NCBI GenBank assembly: GCA_026874595.1
Contig: CM049315.1
Coordinates: forward strand, 15,690,164-15,754,163
Reading direction: 5' to 3'
DNA: 64,000 bases
Source: Sipunculus nudus
Taxonomy: Eukaryota > Annelida > Sipuncula > Golfingiida > Sipunculidae
The translations under genes were made by a program, and so were the position numbers. Of the stretch, positions 1 through 13,137 are shown piece by piece; within the stretch, counting starts at the first letter, position 1; each line of letters opens with the position of its first letter. The notes beneath the pieces are model-generated. The model was given only the letters and a program-made list of their open reading frames with translations, was not told where the DNA came from and did no database searches.

Positions 1-2239
1 ACACCATAATGTATTATGTACTGTTATATACTGTAATCTACATTGTAATTGGCGGTGATGGCACTCCACCATTGTCACGTAACGCCTGTCTTTGGTCTTG
101 AACAGTCGGGGACTGTGCTTATTGTGCCCTAACTGGGTTATTTCCTTTATTTTAACATAAATCCTGAGGATATTGACATTTCGGCGCAGGGGATTTTGCA
201 GCGCCATCTACCAGTAACTACGCTAACTACGCAAGAACGGGTAATATGATTGTGTGGTACAATGCAGCAACTATAACAGCTGTAACATAAACGCAGTTAT
301 CACAGTTATATATCCGTACACTGCATTGTGTTTATGCCTTTAGGGATCTTATTTGTGATAATGAAATAAAATTTTATGGTGGTGAACAATATCTACAATA
401 TGAATCAGACCATTGTAATACAGGTTACCGTGTATTAAGTAATCGTATAGTGAGATCGCATGATGGATTCAAAGCCATAGATAGTAGTGTGGGTAAAATA
501 TAATTTGAAATTATGCCACATTCAATATACCACAGATATCATTGTTGGACATACGTGTACACATGCAGATCACTGTTGAATAACGTATCGGTATATCTCC
601 ACATTGAATGGCACTTGGAAGTGAAATTTTATTTTGATTATACTATGATATATTATATATAAAATGAATGTCTTTGTGTTTTTTAAGAAACACCTCTGCC
701 AGTCGTGTTCTTGCTGTTACATAATAGCCATATACTTAAACAAATGTTACTGTGACCGGCGAAAACTCACTTTACCAAACAACTCATATACGATCGTAAC
801 ATATATATATACTACTATAGTATGTTTATAGTTGACGTTACGCGTCTCTTTAAAGTGGGAGGATGATTACTAGGGGATTTTTAGTATTCATTTGTCAATC
901 ATGATTTAAATTAAAACTAAATTTTATTTTGATGCGTCATCCGATATATACACGCGAGTCGATGTGACTGAATATTAATTTATTTTATCAAGAGATAGCC
1001 AAGATGACAATGAGAGGGACTGAGACATTAATTAAAGAACTAATGATTTTCAAAATAGTTTGTTTATTATCAGTACATTCTGTAACTAAACATGAGAGGC
1101 GCACTGTGCTGGGATACAGGTAATTAATATGAACTCGTTTACATCCACAAGGTGACATTTCGTACTGTCGTGCTATACCTGGTCCTGGTGGTAGGCCACA
1201 TCAGGGCAAACCGATACATACACCGGGGAACATATGTCTTACACAGCAGTCCGTTTACACTCATTTATCTGAATGAAAGTGGGGAATTCATTTAAAATTC
1301 CTCAAAAGGAATTTGTGCTAGTCAAAAAAGGGAGTACGTGCGCATGCATGCCTGCTTTTGTGTGTGTGTGTTTGTGCGCGCTATAGGTGCATGCGTGCGT
1401 GCCTGTGTGTGAGGCTGTGAGTCTGTATGTGTGTGTGTTAAGGTGTACCTGCGTGTGTGTTATAGTAAACCTGAGGGTATAAGGAATGCACATTTTACGA
1501 TATACACTCATGGTTTGTGTATATTTTATATCCATGGACGAATAAAGCCCACACTGTTGCGTATAAAATTTGATGATGTGTCAAATACACACGGATGTTT
1601 CACTTAACAATTCAAACAAGTCTTCGACTCAGTCTTGATTTTTTTAAACTTCAAACGAAAATATTGACGACAGGAAGCGTTGACATTTGGGATATAGCTT
1701 AAGTATTGTTGTTGCACGTTTAAGTGATATTAACTAAAACAAGACACTTTAACCAGTGGTACATAGTGTACGGTTTTATAAGTTATCAGACACCACTTTA
1801 TAACACATCAGTGAAATTGTGTTTATATTTGCCAAACATAACGTTCATATTGTTGAGAATTATGGTCGGTGCTTCCTGGTTTGAAGCATATTTTTAATTC
1901 AACAATACATTTCATGCCAAAAAATGCAGTAATATTGTTGTATTTTTTCTTAATGCTGAAGATAATGATAATAATTATCAATTACACATTCAGTCATAAT
2001 ATTATGCATCCATTAACTTTATTTATTCATTCATATATATTCATTCAGCGTATCATCAATTTAAACATATTGATCGTTTTTTCCACATCCAGTCATTCAA
2101 TGTGCCAGGTCACGAATTAAGTTACCCATCCATTATTTCATTCATTTCCCCATTCACATGTTCAGGTCCTTCAACAATAATAACTACAATGTAAAATGTA
2201 CTTCTATCGAGTAGATCCTCATGGACTGGACGAGCATGC
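1..2239. other. AT-rich intergenic DNA
   Basis: Apart from the GT-rich tract at 1361-1460, I see no gene, RNA or recognisable element. Confidence 0.6.
1361..1460. repeat. GT/GC-rich simple sequence
   Basis: Interrupted (GT)n with GC and CATGC steps; a Z-DNA-prone alternating purine-pyrimidine tract. The 77-codon minus-strand frame across it is an artefact. Confidence 0.8.
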
Positions 2240-2249
2240 GTATACATAC

Positions 2250-2280
<31 letters not shown>

Positions 2281-2295
2281 AAATTATATATATAT
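2240..2295. repeat. ATAC/AT microsatellite
   Basis: Five or so ATAC units run into (AT)n just before the hairpin at 2296. Confidence 0.85.
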
Positions 2296-2409
2296 AATGT
2301 AATATATATCAAACAGTCCGAGAGTTTACCTCATGGTCGATTTATGACCATTTATGATCATAAATCGACCATGAGCTTAACTCTCGAATTGTTTGAAATA
2401 TATTACATT
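2296..2409. mobile_element. Hairpin (foldback) element with 54-bp arms
   Basis: The left arm 2296-2349 and right arm 2356-2409 are reverse complements at 48 of 54 positions with only a 6-base loop. AT microsatellites lie on both sides. The shape fits a small foldback MITE; transcription would give a long dsRNA-like hairpin. No coding capacity. Confidence 0.8.
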
Positions 2410-2449
2410 ATCTATGCTCCCTGTTTTACGAATCGAGCCCATCTTATAT

Positions 2450-2451
<2 letters not shown>

Positions 2452-2521
<70 letters not shown>
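2452..2521. repeat. (AT)n microsatellite
   Basis: About 35 uninterrupted AT dinucleotides. Confidence 0.97.
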
Positions 2522-2524
<3 letters not shown>

Positions 2525-2913
2525 GTAAAACCTCGCCTTATGACAATCTCAGTTAGCGACGCCCTTAAAATTACGACCACTTTTTCTTGGTCCAAACTCT
2601 TTGCCCTTTATTTAAGACCTCGCTACCACTTGTTTGGTCGCGGACTAATGTAAATTATTATAAAAACCTGTCTACATATTATAACGTCTGGAAATAATTT
2701 CAGTAGGAAGTCAACATATTACCATATATACCATAGAAAGAAATGTTTATAAGAATGGCCATGTATCCATACATTATAAAAAGTAGGGTGAAATGTGTTC
2801 TGAAGTCACAACTTGGAAAGAAGAGAAACACTAAAACTATAGCTGATACTTAAACAACCTCTTGATAAACAATCCCCCCGCCCCCGAATATTTTTTCTTT
2901 TATCATAATATCC

Positions 2914-3236
2914 CCCTTGTTCAACCCTTTAATCATCTTCATGCAATCACTTACAATCTTCAAACTAGTTCATTTCCCTTATTTCTAAATCTATATAAAC
3001 ATATTTCTATTGTAAGTTTGTCTATATACGTATACTATATATTATTACACGTACTTGTTTTGCGTATTATCTATCCCTTGTTCAACCCTTTAATCATCTT
3101 CATGCAATCACTTACAATCTTCAAACTAGTTCATTTCCCTTATTTCTAAATCTATATAAACATATTTCTATTGTAAGTTTGTCTATATACGTATACTATA
3201 TATTATTACACGTACTTGTTTTGCGTATTATCTATC
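2914..3236. repeat. 161-bp tandem duplication
   Basis: Positions 2914-3074 and 3075-3235 are direct copies that I find identical by eye, beginning ccttgttcaaccc and ending at tattatctat. The absence of differences suggests a recent event. The overlapping open frame here is an artefact. Confidence 0.92.
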
Positions 3237-3670
3237 TCTAGGTATGACTCCGTTTCCCTTCCTTTTGCGATATATTGTACATAGACATACAAAAAGACGC
3301 TTTATTTATTTGTTTGGTATATGGGACTACTGTTCAATAACCATGTTATTTTTCTTCATGTGTTTAATTAATCATTGCAGTCTTTTCAATTTTTAGTTTC
3401 TTTTGTCACCAGCAGAGGGCAGAAAGAATTAGAGATGATATACTGGCCTGCCGATAGGTGGTAGCACGTTTATCCCCGTAAGATTTCAAGATTTTTTAAA
3501 AGGTTTATTGTTGTATTCCTATCTTAACATGGTGGTTTCGTACATCTTAACGTCTTTCATGTCGTTATGTGTATTGGTATTTATTTTCTCATATATTATA
3601 CATCCTCCAGGTAGGTATTATGCTTTTCCTTAGTAAATTCGTTCGTTGGCTGTTATGTTACCTAATTTAT

Positions 3671-3750
3671 GCAAAAAGGTTATGAACGGACATTGATGGT
3701 AGGGTCAAACACAAGATACATTGAGTTTTGGAGGTTATCTGGATCACTGT
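3671..3750 (+). repeat. Dispersed repeat copy (fragment)
   Basis: Shares the phrases 'aaaggttatgaacgga', 'gggt' and 'ttttggaggttatctggatcac' with 56570-56690 in the same order and strand. Class unknown. Confidence 0.6.
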
Positions 3751-5084
3751 AATATTTTTTTTTAATTCAAAGGATTATATATCGTATTTCTTCATATAAG
3801 CAAGTATTGAAAAGTGGACATTTAGTCTAGAAACCACTATAGACCATTTAAAATATACCATGACTTGCACGTGGCATTACTGTTTCGTTATACATATTTT
3901 AAATCTCAGATATCAATAAAATATCATTGTACATCTTCAGTGTAGCGCCAACATGTCCTTTAAACATCTGGAAATGTGCAATGCTTATTTATCAGATCAG
4001 ACTACACCCGCAACGATATAACGAGGCATTGTTGAAATATATCTGTTATTACACCCTGGATGCTATCTTAGTGAGGTTTTCTTTAGTCTGACGCTTCGTG
4101 TTTGTGTTGTAGTTCAAAGAAATATGTATTTAGAAGTATACCTCTGATAAAGCATGGTGAGATGTTCTGTCTGAATAGCATATCATGAAGCTCGATCTTT
4201 TGCTGTTATTACTGTAGATAACGTTGATAAAATAGCTAGGTCACAGCTAGAAGAGAGAAGAATATCCAAGAATATACCAAGGATATAATATAGAATATTG
4301 TACTGTAAACAGAACGGATATACTAGAATATAATGTCTATAGATTATATTAGAGGAATATAGAACAGTTATTGGATTTCACCAATAAATTAGGTTTCACC
4401 AAATTAAAACGAATATATAAAATACAATACAACATGATAATACCGTACACAACAGTACAATGGAGTATGTAGAATACAATACAGACAGAACAAAACGAAA
4501 GAATAAGAAAAACAGCACCTGAGAGATTATATAATAGAAATGAAGAGAACATATATGAGTAGACCAGAATAGTAAAGAACAAATACATTAAAAAACAATA
4601 CCATTAAATACAATAAAAAAATACCGTTCAAATTAACGCAATCCGGTGAACAAAAGAATAAAATAATTAAAAATTACAGGAATGAAAAGAAATAAAACAT
4701 AATAGAATGGAACACGGGAGAGCAAAAAGCAATTGCTTTATATGATTTTTTTAAACTGGCAGTTGATATGCATTAAATTGATTGCTTGTTTAGGACTGAA
4801 TGGGTTATTTTTGCTTCACTACAGTTTTAGGACTGAATGTGTCATTTTTGCTTCACTGCAGTTAGGCCAAAAATAGGTTGGGCAAATATATCGAACTTAG
4901 TTATATATTCATTCAAGAGCAGCCAAATCCTCGGATTTTTTATGGATTTAATACAGGCACATTTTTATATATAATGATCTGATTTGAGCTTTACATGCAA
5001 TGCTTTTCCATAGTGGTAAGACAGTGTATTACAACTATCTTGAATGGCCTGATGTAGTTTGACAGTGGGCGCTGCAATCACCCC
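3751..5084. other. AT-rich intergenic DNA with degenerate GAATA text
   Basis: From about 4260 to 4720 the + strand is purine-rich with frequent 'gaata', 'aataca' and 'agaa' words, resembling a decayed pentanucleotide array. No coding signal. Confidence 0.5.
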
Positions 5085-5224
5085 TTGGGCAAATAAAGTG
5101 AAACATCTCAGAATTTAGATGAAAATACGGGAACCCCCCTTAGGACATACTTTTCATCATCCCGGGCATTTCAAGACCAAAAACGTGCATATCCGAGGCG
5201 GGGCCACCGAGGAGATACATGACA
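5085..5224 (+). repeat. Dispersed repeat, copy 1
   Basis: Shares ccccttaggacaca-like, 'ccaaaaacgtgcat' and 'atccgaggcg.ggccac.gaggag' blocks with 49004-49098 on the same strand. Confidence 0.65.
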
Positions 5225-6434
5225 TAAAAAGTTAATGTTACATTTAATCCTAAAGTAGGGTATTGCAAATATTCAATTTAAATAGTGGTAATTTTAACTT
5301 ATTTTGTTTGTGTGTTTTTTTTTCAGAGTAAAGACGGAATCAAATAAGCCGATGGTTTCTGAGATAGGCTCCATGTGACGCTACACGCATATATAGGTTT
5401 TCTTCCGGCCATGTGGAAAAATTACTACCGACGAAACTCTATTTAGTTGGCCATTGTGATATTGACCACACATCTTACACGTTCGCCCTTTGCGCTCTGT
5501 ATAGTATGCATATGGGCTTCAGGATATTTATGCCGCCTTGAAAACAGGGACTCGGGTAGCTGACAATCAAAAGTTGATTACACTTCTGCACATTTCGAGG
5601 AACACCGCCATATTTCATCTTTAATATTAAAGAATATTCGAATGTCGGCATCATCAGTTTTGCATGGCATGTATAGTGTAAACCAATGATTTCGGATTAT
5701 TGGGGTACGGATAAACGGAGCAACACTGTAAAGACTATTACAAAATACCCTTATTTTATATTCAGTATATCGACACAGAATATGCTGTGAATTTTGGATT
5801 TTCAAAGGACAAGGTATTATAAACGTATAATAATATATTGTACGCGAGACCGTTACTGAACCGACATACAGTGCAGTTTATAAATATTTGGATTATAAAG
5901 AAATTGGAATATACGATTTCATACAGTATACACGTATTTTGTAGTAAAAAAAAGTTGACCTAAAACATATCGATACAACGGATACAATAAGAGGTAAATT
6001 GTACCCCACTATATATATATTAATGCGCGTGTTCTTCCAGAACACCCACTTGACCTTAAGTTATTGATAGTTTTTACACCTATAAGAAAGTCTATATGGT
6101 ATACCACGTGACACGTTTTACAGGAATCCTCTATGTCACCATGGCGGCACGAGGATCAGTAACTGTGCATAATCTATTTCTGTGGTGCTCTTGTTTATGT
6201 TGTAGGGCGTGTCAACACTGACGATGGTATAAGAACGAGCCGAAAGTAAACATAGGCGAGTCCTGATGCGACGAGCGGTATTGTACGCCGTATACGACGT
6301 GTACAGCTTAAATAAACCGGTAACATTTTACACGCATTGACAGATATATATATATAGTATAAAAGAAAGTCATATGACATGATATTATATAATATAATAA
6401 TAACATTAACCCCATTACATATATATATATATAA

Positions 6435-6480
<46 letters not shown>

Positions 6481-8209
6481 CACACACACTCTCTCCATAT
6501 ATATATATACCTAAGTTGATTCCTATATATATATATACACTTGATGTATTATGAACGTTTGGTTTGCTTAAAAATTACAACAAACTGGTTTGTGAATGAT
6601 GATTTAATTAAAATTGGACTGTTGCTACAGAATATTCCACAGGCTAATTTCGTAAAAAAAAATCCAAAATAGCCCAATCCGTGCGCATGCGCAGAGAGAT
6701 TTGTTCGCGACAAATTTTAAGTATACCAAGCAGTCACATCTGTAAACGTGAAACCCCTGAAATGTAACTTATATGAAAGCAATCTCACTTTTTACTGCAA
6801 TGTTTCCAGACACATCGGTATGTCTGACCTCTTTGACAATAAATTATTTAGCAACTGTCGCTCGAGTCCATTTTATTCTATTAGGTTATTTTATCGCTAA
6901 TAAAGAGATCGAGAACCAGATACGTTGTGTGGGCCCGCTGCATATTTGAGTCATTTCATGGGGTGCTGATAAAATATTCCTTTGTTATATATAGTAGCGT
7001 TGCAAATGCAACTGTAGTACGCGTGCACATTTTACGATGATTCATTATAAAGGTTATACAATTTCAACTGAGCGATATAACTATACACTACGATCGGCGC
7101 AGGTATTGAGTGCTGTGGATATACTAGCGATATAGCAAGAAATGCACCTCCCTAGCTGTATAGATTCAACCACAACTAGAATAAATTGCCTTTTGTTCAG
7201 TATAACTCAATATATCGCATGGAATATGGATATCCCGCAAGCCGTAACTTTTACACGCTTGCATTTAGGGGTATTGTCTCGGTTTATGGCCACGAAGTCC
7301 AGTTCTACAGCGCATTAAGCACACAAACAAGTACTTCTTCTTGGCCCAATGACATATCCTTTCATGCAGGTCAAATTTGATGCGTCTCCAGCGGTTATTA
7401 GCCCCTTAGTGACCCGTAATTTCTTAATGGCCTAACTGTCAGGATGGAACGAGATTCACGTAGATTCACGCTCCGTTGGTCACGAGACATCCCCCTAATC
7501 GTCTGCTGCGTAACGCATCACCCCCCGTTATCTCATAATGTCTTCGGACTCATCGAGTCTGGTGCATTAAGAGCCCGGGGGTAGCTTTACCTGCTGCGGG
7601 GGTAATGAAATGTCCCCCTAACGAAAATTTATTACCCCCGCTGTATTCTTATACTATCGATGCGCTGGAATGCCCGCTACTCATTACGAGACAAGCGTCA
7701 TTTTGGCCTTGTCGGGCCGACCGGGCGTGGAAGATTTGTCACCTCCAATCAAACTCCTCCGGTAATCACGTGACTGATTACATCATCTGATTGACTTAAA
7801 ACCCAGAAGTCTAAAATGGGTGTTTGGAATACGGTTAATTATTTACCAATATTATAAAGGAATAAAAATTCGTACAAAGTGAAAGAGTAAACGGTATTGC
7901 GAATGCATGGGAAATGTGATAGATCGAAGGAAATACAAACAGCAATTAAGGAAGCAAATTTTAAAATCACTCTTTTCAGGAATAGAATGAAACATATTGG
8001 TCAGACCGTTATTAAACAGAATTACACAGTACTTATTGGGCACATTGACAAAATGTGTGATATGGTATTGCCGTCCACGGCTAATACGTGTATATAGAAT
8101 TTCAAAAGGTTGAATTTCAATGATTGGACAACTCTGATATGTCAATAACCTCTAGGAGTAAAACTACACAATAGATTAGTTCAAGTGATCAGTAAATACG
8201 TTAAGTCAA
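5225..8209. other. Intergenic DNA with a GC-richer island
   Basis: Besides the AT array at 6418, the stretch 7380-7790 is GC-richer and contains GTAATCA/TGATTAC around CACGTGAC (7762-7781). Open frames of 60-100 codons here show no recognisable protein. Confidence 0.5.
6418..6479. repeat. (AT)n microsatellite
   Basis: Interrupted AT array followed by short CA and CT runs to about 6495. Confidence 0.95.
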
Positions 8210-9081
8210 TGTGTAAAATCAGTCAATTCGTATATTGCGTGATGGGTTCTGTCAATTTACAAATTGTCTGATTCACTCAGGCAACTTATAAAATGATTGT
8301 AATTTTCAGGCATTTTACAAATTGACTAAAACAAATATATGACAAATTGACTGAAATGTAAAAAGGATGAAATACTACATATTTGTAGTAAAATAACAAA
8401 GGTTTAAATGACATTTCATTTATTTCATATACATTACTCTGAAAAATATTGATATTTTTAACATTATGTTATTGTACAGTTTAATGTTTAATAATCAAAA
8501 GCGTCATTTTGGCTTAATTGTGAGATTTGTTACAGTTTTCTTTCAAATTGCCAGTTGAAGCAAATTTAGTATGAAATAGCAAGGAACATTTTGGCTTCCG
8601 AAACCAAGAAAATGTTAATACTTGGGGCAGCAAACGTCCCCTGAGAAGCGACCACCTACCCCCCCCCCCCCACCCCCCCACCCGTTACCCTCTATTTGAT
8701 GCGCCGCTGGTTATTTCCCACTATATGCTGCATGGGCTCCACAATGTCATGGAAACGAGTGAATCATATTGCCATATTTTCAGTCATCTTATCAAGTTAG
8801 TAATTTTTTAATAATTACATTTTGTTAATATTTGAGGTAGATATTATACATTTTTGTAAATAACTTATATTTTACGGATTGAAATTAGAGCCTATTTTAT
8901 GGCAAAAAGATATTCTTTTATTGACAAAATGGGGGTTGAGGTGGTGGTGGTGGGGGGGGGGGGGGGGTTATATGGTATGTCCACTATATGGTTGGATAAG
9001 TTTGAAAAGCTTGAGTGAATCAGGCGATTTATAAATTGGCCGAAAATTTCATGCAATTTACAAATTTTCTGATTTTACACA
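8210..9081. mobile_element. Foldback element with about 73-bp imperfect inverted arms
   Basis: The left arm 8210-8282 and the reverse complement of 9009-9081 align along their whole length, both starting TGTGTAAAATCAG and ending near CTGATTCACTCA.GC. The inner 30 bp match at most positions. The interior holds a C tract (about 8660-8682), a G tract (about 8951-8968) and no coding sequence. It is probably a non-autonomous transposon; target-site duplications were not established. Confidence 0.65.
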
Positions 9082-9108
9082 AAGAGTGTAACATATACTT
9101 AGTAATTA

Positions 9109-9185
9109 GCTGTCGAAGCGGCCAGTTGAGTGGTAGCCTCGGGACCTAGGTTCGATTCCCGGCCTGGCTATATAAGAATGGGTTA
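9109..9185 (+). mobile_element. Truncated tRNA-derived SINE
   Basis: A partial A-box-like stretch (gttgagtggtag) and a good Pol III B box (ggttcgattcc) are followed by cctggctat, as in the element at 43874. It lies just outside the foldback element's right arm. Confidence 0.6.
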
Positions 9186-9283
9186 CATTGGCCAGTGTAA
9201 TGTAAAGTTTAGTTCATTTATTCTTAAGTTTATTTTATTGAAAAGTAAAATGCATTTATAAAGCATGATAGTGCATCTTATAA

Positions 9284-9500
9284 ACTTTATTTATTTTACG
9301 AGGATTGTACACCTAGCTATAAAAACTAATATGAGGCACTCCCCATGGCTCGGACGGTGGAGTTCGATAGTCTGCAGATGTGAAGGAACCCAGAGAACCT
9401 GGAGATAACTATACCGACCTTGGACAGGACATTACAACCCGTGTGCACTCTCATTGCAACTCGTGGGTCGAACCCGGTGTAGCGGGCTAGAATAGCCCCT
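9284..9500 (-). mobile_element. tRNA-derived SINE, reverse orientation
   Basis: On the minus strand it has a B-box-like GGGTTCGACCC and the family's 3' landmarks: accggagaaaacc-like text, CCATGG near the end, and gtgcctc followed by AT-rich tail. It aligns with the elements at 41314 and 43874. It is diverged and has no protein. Confidence 0.7.
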
Positions 9501-9540
9501 CTCGATTGTATACCCGGGTATGATCCGGCCCAGCCCAAAC

Positions 9541-9695
9541 TATACCAGGTGTAAAGACTTCAGATTACTCCTCTTTCAGGTTACCCCCCGGTCATCTGAA
9601 ATCGATTTCAGATAACCCCCGGGGGGGGGGGGGGGTAGCCTGAAGCTGATTTCAGGTTACCCCACTACTGTTCAGATTACCCCCCCCCCCCCATC
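9541..9695. repeat. Palindromic poly-C/poly-G block
   Basis: Repeated words of the type TTCAGGTTACCCC and TTCAGATTACCCC occur in both orientations around a 17-base G run and a 14-base C run. Strongly self-complementary and prone to secondary structure. Confidence 0.75.
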
Positions 9696-10349
9696 ATGCT
9701 AATATGATTACTTTTTCGTGTAAGTAGGAGCTCACCGCTCCTCAAGTAGTTCACTACACCAAAGAGACATAAATCACGTTATAAATGTATTTATAAATTG
9801 GCCCTCGACTAGGATAAAATACAGGACTTTAAACGTCATTTTTTTTATTTAGAATCGTCAAAATTTCCTTAGATCGAATTTTACCGGGTTTTTTATTTTG
9901 CCTTTCCAAAGAAGTAATTGTTTCGAATTTAACACCAAAATAAACTTTGAACCATTTTTTTCCATGTAGAAAGCCAAAGTCTGATTTCAACGACCTCACT
10001 AAATCAGTCAGGAAGATATATGCAGTATACTCGTCAGTTGCCGTATTTCGTGATCACAAAAGATAACATTTAAATAATGGATTTATTTTTTATATCAGTT
10101 AATGTGCAAGACTGCATGTTTTAATTATAGTTGGTGTATTTATAATCTAACCGGAGAGAGAATGTTCTGTACCTTTTGTACTGCAGGGATAATGACAATT
10201 AAATAATAATAATCAAATAATCATCATTGTTAATTTTACTATTGTCATTATTATAAGTAGTAGTGGTAGTAGCAGTTGTTTTTTTCAGGTAACTAAATTT
10301 AATGAATAAGATAAGTATCTAAAGAATCATAAGTAAACATGTGTTTTTT

Positions 10350-10505
10350 TATGGGGGAGGGGTAATCTGAGATTTGAGGGGGTAACGTGAATACGATTTC
10401 AGATTACGCCCGGGGGTCTGAAATCTGAAATCGGTTTCAGATCTGAAATCGCTTCACCTGGGTATAAAATGGACCATAAAATGATACCCCGGGGTATACT
10501 CTGGC
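10350..10505. repeat. Related TCTGAAATC/poly-G palindromic block
   Basis: The same vocabulary as 9541-9695 returns (gggtaatctgag, tttcagattacgccc, gaaatcggtttcag), ending in ataccccggggtat, a 14-bp perfect palindrome. Confidence 0.65.
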
Positions 10506-11084
10506 CTACGAAATGACTCGCCTTCTGTCAGTTTTTTTATATTAAATTTATGTTTTTATCGAGTGTAAGAGAATGAAATCTAAGGCGATCGGTATGTGTG
10601 TATATAATCGCGTTATATACTATATATAACAGTGTTATGTCTTTTCCTAAATTATATCATTAACTCTAGCAGAAAATAGTAACACGGTGTATAAAATTAT
10701 ACAAAAGTATTTAAAAGTACAGTGCTAATGTATTTTCAATTGAATAAATTATGGCTTAAGGAAGTTACTAAATATGTTATTCTCTTTAGTTATTTCGTAT
10801 CAATACTAATATTGTAAATTTTGGCAAGACAGTGTCTGAATTAAACTTACATTTAAATTCACACATTTCTTTTATATCAAGGATATGCAAACCGATGAAT
10901 GATTCAGGGTTTGGAGTAGCTCTTAATCCTGTTATTTTGATATTTAATAATGCGTGGTGACAGAAAATAGATATTACAAAAAAATTTATAAGAATTAAGA
11001 TTAGGTATGTTTAAATACTGTTGATCAAATGGATCTCCACATCTGGCCTCATCCAAGTCAGTTCCTGTGATTTGTGTGAGGGGA

Positions 11085-11215
11085 ATAAATTGGCCTGGCT
11101 GGAGGGGTATAAAACAGCCTAGGCCAGAATATACATCGGGGTCTATTCTGGCCTAGGATAAAATATACCAGGGTATAAACTGGCAGGGAGTATATAATCT
11201 GGCCTGTTACACCTG
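11085..11215. repeat. GGCCTAGG/GGTATAAA low-complexity block
   Basis: Short words such as ggtataaa, ggcctagg and tctggcct recur in both orientations. This looks like the same class of cryptic repeat as at 10350. Confidence 0.5.
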
Positions 11216-12651
11216 GAGGAAGCTGAACGTTTACCACTCGACTGTCCATGCAGACCCTATAGTGCAAGACTCGTGAAAGTTATACAATATCATGTATATA
11301 AGACACTCTTACTATAACAATCACAGAAATATGTAGCAAATAAATATATGTGAATCAATAAATAAAGACCATTACTTTGTTCTTGTCCCCTGTATTCAAT
11401 ATGGTACTTCGGTTTAAAAAGGGCATGCATAAGTGAAATAAAACAATTCCTCTGTGTTATACAATAACTTAAGGTCCGGGGCATCCCGAACCTTAATCTA
11501 ACGTCATATATCCGTATTTTTATCCAGCTTTAAGTGGAATTCTGAACTTTCACTATGCATCCATGGTATACATATTATTTTCGACCGGTTTTTACCATTT
11601 TTTTATGCAAATTCCATTTTAGTTTCCCTGTTTTGACCACAGTTAATTCACGGAAGTTTTCAAAGCATATACACGAGGCAAAATAAACAGACACCTACAT
11701 ACGGGGAGACACATACAGGGATCGCCCGACACAAATCATCTAAGTCAGAGTTGCAGCTCATCCGTATGAAACATGGAAAATTGTGAATCATGCTTTAGCT
11801 AAAACAAAAAATCTCGCTTGAAATATTGAATCGACTATATACTGGCCTCACGGGCAGCAGTCTTGAATTTACAAGGGGTCTGAGTCGAATTCATAAATAC
11901 AAGGTTAGTATACATGTTTGTTATAATATACATTTATACACTGCATGGTAAGTAGTGTGCATGGAGGTGTTTTTAAGGTATATGCATGCATGCATAATGT
12001 ATTTCTTTTTATGTCAATGACTACACGGAAACTGCAAAGTTTATAACTGTTATGTACATGTGCTTATTGTATCAGAACAATTGTGTATATATCAGACTTT
12101 GTTTATGTAACTGTGTGTGTCTGGGGAACCTCGATAGAAAAACAGACATTTGCCCACAACTTTCATCAAAGTTTTTAATTAGGAACTAAAGTTTTACATG
12201 AAATATGAAATTATAAAAGAAAAAAAAACACTGCCTGTGAATTCTCATCAGCCCAATAAGAGACTATTAAACAAGGAATAATGTCTTAATTAAATTACAA
12301 ACACGCATGTATCTCTTAGAGTTTTAACAGATAAATAAAAAAAAAAAAGCAAATCTGAAAATACAAATAAATACTAATATACCTAAACTATACACGATTG
12401 TTAAGTCTTATCACCTACATAAACATTAAAGATGTGTGTATTTCCATATTTTTAGAAGTTGCCCTTAAAAATAGTCTGCACGATATCTGAGTATGCATGC
12501 ATGCAGCTTATTACATAAATAATTTGTATTATCAGAATGCATTTTAATTTACAAATCGTCCTTTTTATTTGAATTTCTGGTTGCATTTGTTAATTTCATT
12601 GCTAATGAATTTTTTTGTCTTGTGGACTCATGTCTTAATTTAAATTGTGGC

Positions 12652-13010
12652 CACTTGTCTTGTAGGCAATTGTCTTTTGGGCAATTGTCTTGTGTGCACT
12701 TGAGTTTTGGGCAACTGTCTTTTGGGCAACTGACTTGTGGGCAACTGTCTTGTTAGTTTGTCTTTTGGGAATTTATCTTGTGCGGAATATTTGTCTTGTG
12801 AGCATTATTCTTGTTTGCATTTGTCATGTCGTTATATTTGTCTTGTGCATGGGCATTTGTCTTGTTGGTACATGTTTATTAGGGATAGTCTTCTGGGAAA
12901 TTGTCTTTAGTGCATTTGTCTTGAGGGTAATTATCTTGTGAGAATTTGTGGGCAGTTGTCTTTTAGGCAACTTTCTTGAGTATCGTTTGTCTCATGGGCA
13001 TTCATCTGGT
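12652..13010 (+). repeat. Degenerate TTGTCTTGTGGGCAA minisatellite
   Basis: Imperfect tandem units of about 15-20 bp based on ttgtcttgtgggcaa, best preserved at 12655-12760 and decaying downstream. The 83-codon open frame at 12690-12941 is produced by the repeat. Confidence 0.85.
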
Positions 13011-13137
13011 GGATATATTTCATGTATTCACTAGACTTGCATGTAACAGTGTCATGATTTAAGGATTGGTACACGTTAAGCAGTTTTGAGGACGCAGATA
13101 GAAAGCTTGTAAAAGCTTGTATTGGGACACGTACTTA

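Noticed and set aside
2914-3236. LTR-like direct repeats
   Set aside because: The copies are directly adjacent with no interior, and lack TG...CA ends, so this is a tandem duplication.
12690-12941. 83-codon frame with a hydrophobic, membrane-like peptide
   Set aside because: Generated by the TTGTCTTGTGGGCAA minisatellite. The hydrophobicity is a translation of the repeat.
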